Below, piece after piece: positions 16,861-24,288 of a stretch of 48,421 nt of DNA. The DNA comes from JBBIIC01 sp037446725 (GTDB lineage Bacteria > Actinomycetota > Coriobacteriia > Anaerosomatales > SLCP01). The stretch is taken from assembly GCA_037446725.1 (NCBI GenBank), contig JBBIIC010000019.1, forward strand, positions 1 to 48,421, in the 5' to 3' direction. The notes below the pieces were generated by a model. It was not told where the DNA came from, did no database searches, and was given only the letters and a program-made list of their open reading frames with translations. Position numbers and translations under genes: made by a program. How positions within the stretch are numbered: the first letter of the stretch is position 1; every line of letters starts with the position of its first letter.

Positions 16861-17900
16861 AGATCGGGTTCGTCGTCAACGATATCGACACCGAGCAGGA
16901 TGGCTACACCACCACGCGCATCGCGATGGCGGCGATCAATCGGGGTCACGAGGCCTGGATCATGACTCCGGGCGATTTCGCCTACGATCCGGACGAGAAG
17001 ATCCGGGCGCGTGCGCGGCATGCGCCCCGGGACAAGTACAAGGCCGGCTCGGCATATATCTCGGGGCTCAAGGGACCGAAGGCCCGGACCCGACGTATCA
17101 CCGTCGACGACCTCGACGTCCTCATGCTGCGCAACGATCCGGCACAGGAGGGCTCGTGCGCATGGCGGCAGGGCGCCGGCATCGATTTCGGCCGCATCGC
17201 GCTGCGCAACGGCGTCATCGTCCTGAACGACCCGAACGGCCTGGCCAAGGCGACGAACAAGATGTACTTCCAGCTGTTTCCCGAGGAGGTACGGCCGAGG
17301 ACGCTCATCACCCGCGACCGCGACGAGATCAAGCAGTTCATCAAGGAGGAAGACGGCCGGGCGGTCCTCAAGCCGCTGCAGGGCTCCGGCGGGGCGGGGG
17401 TCTTCCTCGTGGACCATCCTTCCGCCAAGAACGTCAACCAGATGATCGATGCATTGACACGGGACGGGTACGTCATCGTGCAGGAGTACCTCGAAGCGGC
17501 CGAGGACGGTGACACCCGGCTGTTCATGATGAACGGGCAGCCCATGAAGCACAAAGGCCGATACGCGGCGTTCCGCCGGGTCAGGCAGGGTGACGACGTC
17601 CGGTCCAACGTGCATGCAGGCGGCCAGATCGCGCAGGCCGAGATCACCGAGGCCCACCTGCGCATCGCCGAGATCGTGCGCCCGAAGCTCGTAGCAGACG
17701 GGATGTTCCTGGTCGGGCTGGACATCGTCGGCGAGAAACTGATGGAGATCAACGTGTTCTCGCCCGGCGGGCTCGGGAGCGCGCAGAAGTTCGAGAAAGT
17801 GAACTTCGCGGCCGCGGTGGTCGACGCACTGGAGCGCAAAGTGGACTACATGGGCTTCTACCGGAGGAGATTCTCCAACGTCCAGTTGGCGAACTTGTAG
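16857..17900 (+). CDS. Glutathione-synthetase-like ATP-grasp ligase
   Basis: 347-residue ATP-grasp enzyme related to prokaryotic GshB. N-terminal pre-ATP-grasp part: MKIGFVVNDIDTEQDGYTTTRIAMAA, with LMLRNDPAQ (about 89-97) matching the GshB LMRKDPP-like loop and VIVLNDPNGLAKATNK matching VVNDP. ATP-grasp: AVLKPLQGSGGAGVFLVD (169-186), VIVQEYLEAAEDGDTRLFMMNG and NVHAGGQIAQAEITEAHLRIAEIVRPKL...MFLVGLDIVGEKLMEINVFSPGG. Such enzymes join a carboxylate and an amine via an acyl phosphate. No gshA is present in the window, so true glutathione synthesis is not established. ATG at 16857 overlaps the upstream stop and has GAGGAG upstream; the selenoprotein gene starts 19 bases downstream. Confidence 0.88.
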   Translation: MKIGFVVNDIDTEQDGYTTTRIAMAAINRGHEAWIMTPGDFAYDPDEKIRARARHAPRDKYKAGSAYISGLKGPKARTRRITVDDLDVLMLRNDPAQEGSCAWRQGAGIDFGRIALRNGVIVLNDPNGLAKATNKMYFQLFPEEVRPRTLITRDRDEIKQFIKEEDGRAVLKPLQGSGGAGVFLVDHPSAKNVNQMIDALTRDGYVIVQEYLEAAEDGDTRLFMMNGQPMKHKGRYAAFRRVRQGDDVRSNVHAGGQIAQAEITEAHLRIAEIVRPKLVADGMFLVGLDIVGEKLMEINVFSPGGLGSAQKFEKVNFAAAVVDALERKVDYMGFYRRRFSNVQLANL

Positions 17901-17919
17901 GAGGAGAAGGAGGCGCGTG

Positions 17920-18405
17920 ATGCCGAACGAGGGACAGGTCGTGCTCGAAGAGGGCCAGCAGGCGCCCCGGATCGATGCGCCGATCACGGGTGGCGGAGCG
18001 TTCCGCCTGTCCGAGCAGAGCGGTAGGTGGGTAGTCGTCTACTTCTACCCGCGCGCGAACACGCCCGGTTGAACGCACGAAGCGAAGGACTTCCAGGAGC
18101 ACAAGGCCGCACTGGAAGCCCTCGACGCCCTCGTTGTGGGCGTGAGCGCGGATAAACCCGAGGTGCAGCAGCGGTTCATCGCGAAGTTCGGCCTGACGTT
18201 CCCGATGATATCGGACACCGACAAGTCGATCATCGAGGCCTACGGGACCCGAAAGGTGCTTGGGGTGGCCGCGGAGCGTACGACCTTCCTCATCGATCCG
18301 GAGGGTCGCATCGCCCGCGTCTGGCGCAAGGTGAGGGTGCAGGGCCACGCCGACGCGGTCGTTGCCGAGATCGAGCGTCTCAGCCGCGGGCGAGCCACTC
18401 CCTGA
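17920..18405 (+). CDS. Selenocysteine-containing peroxiredoxin (BCP/AhpC-TSA type), in-frame TGA at 18070-18072
   Basis: Thiol/selenol peroxidase of the bacterioferritin-comigratory-protein group, 161 residues when TGA is read as Sec51. The frame continues unbroken on both sides: VVVYFYPRANTPG-U-THEAKDF, then VVGVSADKPEVQQRFIAKFGLTFPMISDTD, IEAYGTRKVLGVAAERTTFLIDPEGRIARVWRKVRVQGHADAV. In cysteine homologues the motif is YPKDNTPGCTxEAxxF, so TGA stands exactly at the peroxidatic Cys. The resolving Cys position five residues on is Lys, and the whole protein has no cysteine, so it would be a 1-Sec enzyme needing an external thiol. ATG at 17920 has GGAGAAGGAGG upstream. An automated caller will split or truncate this gene. 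Its end overlaps thrC by 26 bases on the opposite strand. The gene is last in the five-gene operon. Confidence 0.88.
18070..18118 (+). promoter_or_regulatory. UGA codon and candidate bacterial SECIS hairpin
   Basis: After the TGA at 18070-18072 and a 17-base spacer, CTTCCAG (18090-18096) can pair with CTGGAAG (18112-18118), a perfect 7-bp stem. Two further pairs (G99-C110, C100-G109 in the last digits of 18099-18110) could close an 8-base apical loop ACAAGGCC, containing the GG often seen in bacterial SECIS loops. The distance from UGA to the loop (about 24-28 bases) is within the known bacterial range. The stem is coding sequence, as expected for SelB-binding hairpins. Folding was done by eye. 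Confidence 0.55.
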
Positions 18406-19930
18406 CGGCACCCTCGATGCCCTCGCGACCGGCGTCGACCACGGTGGTGAACCGCTCGGCGGCATCGTCGAGCTCGGCGAGCGCGCGCGGCGCGCGGGCG
18501 CCTTCTGGCGCGAGGCGTTGCACCTCGGCGAGCATCTGTACGCCGGTGAGTGAGGCGACCTCGGCGGGCAGCGGCTCGGCATACCCGAAACCGAGCAGCG
18601 CCTTGTAGACGTCGGTGCCGAACTTGGCCCAGTGTGCCGTGGAGACAACCAGCACCGGGTTCTCGTCTCGCAGCCGCTCGGCGACCTCCCACGCGACAGC
18701 GGTGTGAGGGTCGAGCAGATAGCTGTGTTCTTCCCAGACACGCTTGATGCACGCGAGCGACTCGTCGTTGCTGACCGAGTCCGCCGCGAAATGCTCGCGC
18801 ACGTGAGCGAACGTCGCGCGGTCGACCGTGAAGCGTCCTTCGGCCCGCAGCGAGGCCATCCACACGGCGGTACGCTCCGGGTCGCGGGTGAGCTCGTAGA
18901 GCTGGCGCTCGAGGTTGCTCGAGATGAGGATGTCCATGCTGGGGCTCGGCGTGGTGACGAACTCCCGTTCGGAGATGTCGTAGACGCCGGTCGCGATGAA
19001 GTCCGCGAGCACCCTGTTCTCGTTGCTCGCGCAGATGAGGCGTCCGATCGGTACGCCGATGCGCTTCGCATAGTACGCGCCCAGAATGTTGCCGAAATTG
19101 CCCGTCGGCACGCAGACGTCCATAGGGTCGCCGGCGATGACTCCGCCGCTTGCGACGAGGTCGGCGTACGCGCTCACGTAGTAGGCGATCTGCGGCAGCA
19201 GACGGCCCCAGTTGATGGAGTTCGCCGAGGACAGGAGCAGCCGGTGGTGTTCGCGCAGTTCACCCGCGAACGCCTCGTCGCCGAAGGCCGCCTTGACGGC
19301 GTTCTGGCAGTCGTCGAAGTTGCCCCGCACGCCAAAGACGCCGACGTTCTCACCGTGCTGGGTGACCATCTGCTTGCGTTGCAGGTCGCTCACGCCTTCG
19401 GCGGGGTAGAAGACGACGATGCCGGTGTGGGAGCGATCGGTGAAGCCGTCGAGCGCGGCCTTGCCGGTATCGCCCGAGGTCGCCACGAGGATCAGGAAGT
19501 CCTCGGAGAGCGCGCCGGCGGCCTGCTTGGCTGCGATGGCCTCGGAGAAGAACAGCGGCATGCACTGGAGCGCCATGTCCTTGAAGGCGCTCGTCGGCCC
19601 GTGCCAGAGCTCGAGCACGTGCGTGCCGGCCACCACCTCGGTCACCGGCGCGATGCGCGGGTCGGACCACTGCGAGCCGTATGCGTCGGCCATCAATGAC
19701 GCGACACGCCCGGCGGGCACGTCCACGCCGAACCGCACGAAGAGGTCGGCCGCGCGCTGGCTGTAGGGGAGCGTCTCGTACGCGAGGATCTCCTCGAGCG
19801 ATAGTGAGGGCAGTTCGTCTGGGACGTACAGCCCGCCGCCCGAGGCGATGCCTGCGACCACCACGTCGCTGAACGTCGGCTTGGAGCGGTCGGCGCCGCG
19901 GGTGTCGTGGTAGGTGGTCACGTGGGTCAT
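18380..19930 (-). CDS. thrC: Threonine synthase
   Basis: PLP enzyme converting O-phosphohomoserine to threonine. 516 residues, the long class of ThrC found in many bacteria. N-terminal YHDTRGADRSKPTFSDVVVAGIASGGGLYVPDELP is diagnostic, the PLP lysine is Lys117 in HGPTSAFKDMALQ, and VATSGDTGKAALDGF and VPTGNFGNILGAYYAKRIGVP form the phosphate-binding loops. ATG at 19930. It lies 34 bases downstream of an acetyltransferase gene on the same strand and is close to an ApgM-type gene that may supply its substrate. The 3' end runs 26 bases into the selenoprotein gene (convergent). Confidence 0.96.
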   Translation of the reverse strand: MTHVTTYHDTRGADRSKPTFSDVVVAGIASGGGLYVPDELPSLSLEEILAYETLPYSQRAADLFVRFGVDVPAGRVASLMADAYGSQWSDPRIAPVTEVVAGTHVLELWHGPTSAFKDMALQCMPLFFSEAIAAKQAAGALSEDFLILVATSGDTGKAALDGFTDRSHTGIVVFYPAEGVSDLQRKQMVTQHGENVGVFGVRGNFDDCQNAVKAAFGDEAFAGELREHHRLLLSSANSINWGRLLPQIAYYVSAYADLVASGGVIAGDPMDVCVPTGNFGNILGAYYAKRIGVPIGRLICASNENRVLADFIATGVYDISEREFVTTPSPSMDILISSNLERQLYELTRDPERTAVWMASLRAEGRFTVDRATFAHVREHFAADSVSNDESLACIKRVWEEHSYLLDPHTAVAWEVAERLRDENPVLVVSTAHWAKFGTDVYKALLGFGYAEPLPAEVASLTGVQMLAEVQRLAPEGARAPRALAELDDAAERFTTVVDAGREGIEGAVREWLARG

Positions 19931-19964
19931 GCGAGCATGATACCCGACGCCGCCGCCGGCCGCG

Positions 19965-20495
19965 TCATCCGGCGAACTCCTCTTCGAGCATCTCCATCAG
20001 CAGCCCGTCTCGCCACTTCCCGTCGGGTCCGCGTTCGTACTGGCGCATGATGCCGACCGGACGGAAGCCTACCTTCTCGTAGGCCCGAATGGCCCGGTGG
20101 TTCTTCGCGGCGGGGTCGATGCTGATGCGGTGGTGGCCCCGCTCCCGGAACAGGTAGCGCGAGAGGGTCCGCAGGGCGTCAGGACCGAGCCCCCGGCCCG
20201 AGTAGGGGGCGAGCACCGCGATGTCAATCCCGGCCGACCGGTAGTCAGGGTCGGTCTCCTCGTGGTACAGGATGGCGCCCACGAGTGTGCCCGCCACCTC
20301 GATCGCGAGGTTTGTCGAACGCTCCTCGGTGAGCCAGCGTCTGACCTTGTCGGAATCGTTTCCCCACCAGGGGGCAGCGTCCTCGTCAGCGGAGATCGCC
20401 TCAGCGAGGAGGTCGACGTCGGCGTTGGTGAGCGGGCGGATCGTGACCTGGTCGCCGTGGAGCACGGGGTGGGTGGTGTCGGATGCATCGGTCAT
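19965..20495 (-). CDS. GNAT acetyltransferase, AAC(6')/RimJ-like
   Basis: 176-residue acetyl-CoA-dependent acetyltransferase. Pattern: VTIRPLTNADVDLLAEAISADEDAAPWWG, LVGAILYHEETDPDYRSAGIDIAVLAPYSGRGLGPDALRTLSRYLF with the acetyl-CoA loop SGRGLG, then HHRISIDPAAKNHRAIRAYEKVGFRPVGIMRQYERGPDGKWRDGLLMEML. This spacing is like aminoglycoside 6'-N-acetyltransferases and RimJ-type enzymes. The DPAAKN...AYEKVGF segment is the conserved C-terminal motif. ATG at 20495 is preferred over the upstream 20519 start because GGAGGT lies directly upstream. A resistance role is possible but not shown; location before thrC says little about function. Confidence 0.88.
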   Translation of the reverse strand: MTDASDTTHPVLHGDQVTIRPLTNADVDLLAEAISADEDAAPWWGNDSDKVRRWLTEERSTNLAIEVAGTLVGAILYHEETDPDYRSAGIDIAVLAPYSGRGLGPDALRTLSRYLFRERGHHRISIDPAAKNHRAIRAYEKVGFRPVGIMRQYERGPDGKWRDGLLMEMLEEEFAG

Positions 20496-20528
20496 GGGTG
20501 ACCTCCGGTATGTGCGCAAACGCGATGG

Positions 20529-20548
20529 TGTACCCTTTCTCTGTACCC
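20529..20548 (+). promoter_or_regulatory. Direct repeat TGTACCC-N6-TGTACCC in the divergent promoter region
   Basis: Between the divergent acetyltransferase and ApgM genes (71 bp), TGTACCC occurs at 20529 and 20542 with a 13-base period. TACCCT inside it fits a -10 for the plus-strand gene. It could be an operator, but no known regulator binding site is recognised. Confidence 0.3.
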
Positions 20549-20566
20549 GAGACGCGGAGGCACGAC

Positions 20567-21745
20567 GTGCGCTACTGCGTGATCATCCTCGACGGCGCTG
20601 CCGGCTGGCCGCTTGCTTCCCACGGCGGCAAGACGTCACTGCAAGCCGCCTTCACCCCGAACCTCGACCGGCTGGCCCGCGAGGGCATGGTCGGCCTCGC
20701 CCAGACGGTTCCAGAGGGCGCCGAGCCGTCGTCCTCGGCGGCGTGCACCTCGATACTCGGGTACGACCCGGTCGGCGACTACGTCGGGCGCGGCGCCATC
20801 GAGGCCGCCAGCATGGGCATCGCTCTCGCGCCCGACGAGATCGCCTTGCGCCTGAACCTCGTGACGCTTGCCGATGGCGTGATGGCGAGCTACGCGGCCG
20901 GCCACATCCCCACTGAGTCGTCCCGCGCGCTCGTCACCGAGCTCGCTTCACACCTCGACGACGACACCTTTCGTCTGTACCCCGGCATCGCCTACCGGCA
21001 CATCCTCGTGGTCAGCGGCCACCCGGAGCTACTCGAGGCCCGCTACACGCCTCCGCACGACATATCCGACAAGCCGGTCGCCGACCATCTGCCGGCCGGA
21101 GCCGGCTCGGGACTGCTACACGACTACATGGAGCGCGCACGTCCGCTCGTCGCAGCGAGTTCCGTGACCACGGAGCTCGCCGCGGCCGGACTCGCGCCCA
21201 CCGATGTATGGCCGTTCTGGCCGGGCAAGGCTCCTGAGGCGCTCACTCCCTTCGAGGAGCTGCGGGGGGTGCGAGCCGCGCTGACGTCGGGTGTGGACCT
21301 CCTCAACGGGCTTGCGGTGCTCTTCGGCATCGACCGTCTTCACATACCCGGGGTCACTGACGGCCCGGACACCGACTACGCGGCCCAGGCGGCCGGGGCG
21401 CTCGCGGCGCTCGACGATCACGAGGTGGTCGTCATCCACCTGGAGTCGCCCGACGAGGCGGGACATGCGGGCGACGTCGATGCCAAGATCGCCGCGATCG
21501 AGGCGATCGACCGAGAAGTAGTCGCTCGGGTCGCTGACCACCCGGACGACCTCCGCATCCTAGCGATGCCCGATCACCCCACGCCCATCGAGCTCAAGAC
21601 GCACTGCGGCGAGCCGGTCCCGTTCGTCCTGTGGGGGCCGGGCGTCGAGCCCAACGGCGCGGAGGCCTACGACGAGGCAAGCGCGGGGAGCACAGGCTTG
21701 ATCATCGACCCCGGTCATGAGGTGATGGACCTGCTTCTGCGGTGA
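20567..21745 (+). CDS. Cofactor-independent phosphoglycerate mutase, ApgM family (possible homoserine kinase analogue)
   Basis: 392-residue alkaline-phosphatase-superfamily enzyme of COG3635. Metal-binding start YCVIILDGAAGWPL, PNLDRLAREGMVGLAQTVPEG, catalytic Ser region SSSAACTSILGYDPVGDYVGRGAIEAASMGI, then WPFWPGKAPEALTPFEELRG, IHLESPDEAGHAGDVDAKIAAIEAIDREV, and DHPTPIELKTHCGEPVPFVLWGPGV. GTG at 20567 has CGGAGG 7 bases upstream; an open frame continues 28 codons further but is not conserved-looking. ApgM proteins interconvert 2- and 3-phosphoglycerate. When next to threonine genes they have been predicted to be a functional analogue of homoserine kinase; here thrC is 0.6 kb away on the opposite strand and no thrB is seen. 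Function between these two remains open. Confidence 0.9.
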   Translation: MRYCVIILDGAAGWPLASHGGKTSLQAAFTPNLDRLAREGMVGLAQTVPEGAEPSSSAACTSILGYDPVGDYVGRGAIEAASMGIALAPDEIALRLNLVTLADGVMASYAAGHIPTESSRALVTELASHLDDDTFRLYPGIAYRHILVVSGHPELLEARYTPPHDISDKPVADHLPAGAGSGLLHDYMERARPLVAASSVTTELAAAGLAPTDVWPFWPGKAPEALTPFEELRGVRAALTSGVDLLNGLAVLFGIDRLHIPGVTDGPDTDYAAQAAGALAALDDHEVVVIHLESPDEAGHAGDVDAKIAAIEAIDREVVARVADHPDDLRILAMPDHPTPIELKTHCGEPVPFVLWGPGVEPNGAEAYDEASAGSTGLIIDPGHEVMDLLLR

Positions 21746-21788
21746 GAGCGGCCGGCCTGGAGGGCGCGCACGGCGCCGGGCATCACTG

Positions 21789-22871
21789 TCAACTCGGGCA
21801 GCTCGCCTCGAGGTCGTCGAGGAAACGGAAGACCTCGGTCGTGAACCGCTCCGGCCGCTCCTCGTGCGGGAGGTGGCCGGTCTGCTCGAACTCCGCGAGG
21901 CGTCCGCCGAGCTCCTCGGCAAGCCTGACGCTGTCCTCATGCGGGACCGTGCCGTCCTCGGTCCCGGACACGACGAGCACGGGGCACTCGATCTGGTCGA
22001 GCACGTCGACGGGAGCATCGGGCCGCGGCGCGATGGTGAGCTCCCAGAGCGCCTTGTCCCAGTCTCGTATCCGGAGCGGCGCGCGGTAACCTTCGATCAC
22101 CTCGTCGGTCACGGCTGACGGGTCGTACCAGGCGGCACGAACCAGGTAGCCTCCGGTCTCGCTGCCCAGGATGCGTCTGACGATGAGGGGACCGATGCGT
22201 CGCATCTGGGGGGTGGCGAGCAGCGGCCGGATCCACGAGGGGGTTTCTCCGCCTGTGTAGATGGCCGGCGCGACGAGGACGAGCCCGCTCACCCGGTCCG
22301 GGTGACGGGCGGCCGCGAGCGTGGCGACCGCTCCTCCGGCCGAGTGCCCCACGAGCACGGCCTGCTCGATCCCGAGCTCGTCCATGAGCGCGATCGTGGT
22401 GTCGGCCTGCGTTGTCAGGCTGTAGGGGTTCGGCCCGTCCCACTCGCCTGCGAGCGGACGGTCGGTCAGGCCGAACCCGGGCCGGTCGAACGCGACGACC
22501 CGTCGGCGCTCGGCGACGTCGGGCAGCGTGTCACGCCACGAGAACGTCGATGCGCCGAAGCCGTGAAGGAAGACGACGGCCGGCTCGCCCTCGCCGGACT
22601 CCACGTAGTGGTAGGTCGTTCCCGACACCTCGACGAAGCGGGAGTCCGGGCCCGCAAGGTCAGCAGCCTCGAGCGCTCCGGGGACGTCGGGCACCGGCCA
22701 GACGAGCGGCAGGACGAGGAGGGCAAGCAGGAGGGAGCCCACGACCCACGCGGCGATGCGCAGGGCCCTCCGGGCGCGCGCGGGCTGTTCCGCCGCCGGC
22801 GCGGTCGGCGCGGTCTCCGGCACTTCATCGGCGGTCCCGAGGGCGGCCGTCTCTGTCTCGCGCGGTTCCAT
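21789..22871 (-). CDS. Membrane-anchored alpha/beta hydrolase
   Basis: 360 residues: an Ala/Pro/Glu-rich cytoplasmic head, one transmembrane helix (about 39-59, ending VLPLVWPVPDVPG), then an alpha/beta hydrolase fold. Oxyanion segment VVFLHGFGASTFSWRDTLPDVA, FDRPGFGLTDRP, nucleophile Ser177 in VGHSAGG, acid in VVSGTEDGTVP and His in QTGHLPHEERPERF. The fold would face outward. The substrate is not recognisable; lipases, esterases and haloalkane-dehalogenase-like enzymes share these motifs. ATG at 22871 lies two bases after the iron-sulfur flavoprotein stop, so it is the third gene of the PadR operon. Confidence 0.87.
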   Translation of the reverse strand: MEPRETETAALGTADEVPETAPTAPAAEQPARARRALRIAAWVVGSLLLALLVLPLVWPVPDVPGALEAADLAGPDSRFVEVSGTTYHYVESGEGEPAVVFLHGFGASTFSWRDTLPDVAERRRVVAFDRPGFGLTDRPLAGEWDGPNPYSLTTQADTTIALMDELGIEQAVLVGHSAGGAVATLAAARHPDRVSGLVLVAPAIYTGGETPSWIRPLLATPQMRRIGPLIVRRILGSETGGYLVRAAWYDPSAVTDEVIEGYRAPLRIRDWDKALWELTIAPRPDAPVDVLDQIECPVLVVSGTEDGTVPHEDSVRLAEELGGRLAEFEQTGHLPHEERPERFTTEVFRFLDDLEASCPS

Positions 22872-22873
22872 AG

Positions 22874-23482
22874 CTATATCTTCCCCGCCAGGATGCGTCC
22901 GAGCGACCGCGCCTTGTCGCGCTCCCACTCGTGAACCTCGGGATGACGCCACGTGTCCGTCACGGCCAGCGAGCCGACGGTCCGGATGCCTCCGCTGCCG
23001 AGCGCGCTCCGAAGGTCCCTGAGTGGGCCCGTCGTGTATCCGAAGAACGTGGCGAGCGGTTCGGGCGCCGCGCACGCGGTGATGATTACCGCCCGGCGCG
23101 CATCGCGCACGACCGGTGCCGGCGGGATGTCCGCAGGTCCCATGTTCGGCAGTCTGAGCTGCCCGGACGACGCGAAGTACCCGCTCACCCGGTCGAGGAA
23201 GGCCGCCGTCGCGTCATCAGGCTTACGCAGGTAGGAGGGCGTGCCGAGGATGACGCCGTCAGCAGAGGCGATCCTGTCTGCCAGGCGCGGCAGATCGTCG
23301 CCGATCTTGCAGGTGCCGGTCACCTTGCACATGCCACAGCCCGTACACGAGCGGATCTCGAGGTCGTGGAGGCGCACGCGTTCGAGCTCGGCTCCGGCTG
23401 CCTCCGCCGCCGCGGCCGCGGTCTCGACAGAGCGACTCACGATCCCGTGGCGCGGGCTCGCGTCGATGGCGATGATTCTCAT
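22874..23482 (-). CDS. Iron-sulfur flavoprotein / NADPH-dependent FMN reductase family
   Basis: 202-residue flavodoxin-like protein. N-terminal MRIIAIDASPRHGIVSRSV is the FMN phosphate-binding loop, and the cysteine cluster C46-x2-C49-x2-C52-x5-C58 (SCTGCGMCKVTGTCKIGDD) binds a 4Fe-4S centre as in the methanogen and clostridial iron-sulfur flavoproteins. DGVILGTPSYLRKPDDATAAFLDR is the second FMN loop. These proteins transfer electrons from ferredoxin to acceptors, in some cases oxygen or peroxide. The ATG overlaps the padR stop by four bases, so expression should be set by PadR. Confidence 0.92.
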   Translation of the reverse strand: MRIIAIDASPRHGIVSRSVETAAAAAEAAGAELERVRLHDLEIRSCTGCGMCKVTGTCKIGDDLPRLADRIASADGVILGTPSYLRKPDDATAAFLDRVSGYFASSGQLRLPNMGPADIPPAPVVRDARRAVIITACAAPEPLATFFGYTTGPLRDLRSALGSGGIRTVGSLAVTDTWRHPEVHEWERDKARSLGRILAGKI

Positions 23483-24090
23483 GGCGTGCTCCCTTTCTCG
23501 TCGGGCCGGGGCGCGAACAGGCGCCGCTGCGAGCCGGCCGGCGCGGGCCGGCTCTGCTCTGCGAGCGCCGACAACAGGTCGATCGAGTCGTCGAGCCAGT
23601 CGATGGTCGCGCGTGTGGTCGCTACGACCGACTCGAGCGTGAGGCGGTGCAGGACGGCCTCACGCGTCCCACCCCGGCCCTCGGTCGATACGCGGTCGCG
23701 CAGGGCGTCGAGTCTCGCCTGCACTGCGATACGCCGGGCGCGCAGAAGGGCGAGCAGGTCGTCGTCGGGAAGGCCTGCGGCGAAGCGCAGCTGCATGAGG
23801 AACGGGTCTCTCAGAGGGGGGAGGGGCGTGACTGTTGCCGTCCACCGGTCGAGTTCCTCGGAGCCGGCCTGGGTGAGGGAGTAGACCGTGCGGTCCGGGC
23901 GGGAGCGCTGGCGACGGACGCGTGCGCTCACGAAGCCTGCCCGCTGCAATCGTTCGAGTGTGCGGTAGATCTGCGCCTGATCGGCCGTCCAAAAGTGCTG
24001 CGCGTCGTGGTCGAAGCAGAGCGTCTTCAGGTCGTAGCCGCTGGCGGGCTGCTCGCGCAGGAACCCGAGGATTGCATGGTCGAGCGACAC
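23479..24090 (-). CDS. PadR-family transcriptional regulator
   Basis: 203 residues. The N-terminal winged helix SLDHAILGFLREQPASGYDLKTLCFDHDAQHFWTADQAQIYRTLERLQRAGFVSARVRRQRSRPDRTVYSLTQAGSEELDRWTA is a textbook PadR domain; the C-terminal helices (LPDDDLLALLRARRIAVQARLDAL...) form the Vir_act_alpha_C-type dimer domain. GTG start at 24090. It is first in an operon with the iron-sulfur flavoprotein and hydrolase, and its own promoter region contains an inverted repeat over the -35 box, consistent with autorepression relieved by an aromatic or redox-active ligand (inference). Confidence 0.93.
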   Translation of the reverse strand: MSLDHAILGFLREQPASGYDLKTLCFDHDAQHFWTADQAQIYRTLERLQRAGFVSARVRRQRSRPDRTVYSLTQAGSEELDRWTATVTPLPPLRDPFLMQLRFAAGLPDDDLLALLRARRIAVQARLDALRDRVSTEGRGGTREAVLHRLTLESVVATTRATIDWLDDSIDLLSALAEQSRPAPAGSQRRLFAPRPDEKGSTP

Positions 24091-24110
24091 GCGAATGTCC
24101 CGTCACGAGG

Positions 24111-24148
24111 TATATAGGACAACACAAGTATATGTGCAAACGTATACT
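24111..24148 (-). promoter_or_regulatory. padR promoter with overlapping inverted-repeat operator
   Basis: On the minus strand TTGCAC (24139-24134) and TATATA (24116-24111) are separated by exactly 17 bases, a good sigma-A promoter. AGTATATG (24127-24134) and CGTATACT (24141-24148) form an imperfect inverted repeat with a 6-base spacer that covers the -35 box, a suitable PadR operator. The low-GC character stands out from the surroundings. Confidence 0.65.
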
Positions 24149-24288
24149 GGGACAAGTCTCAAGTGGAAGTCGATGGTATACGGCATAAGGCCTGCTCAAA
24201 GGCGTGGCAAGAGTCTCAATCTCGCACTGAGGGCCGCCGCGGAGCCGAGAGAGGGGTCGTCCGGGCAGCCGCGGCTGTGGCGGACTAC

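Noticed and set aside
18073..18405. Peroxiredoxin as a pseudogene interrupted by a stop codon
   Set aside because: The only lesion is TGA at the exact catalytic position, the rest of the frame is intact and conserved-looking, and the start has a strong ribosome-binding site; decay would not be so selective.
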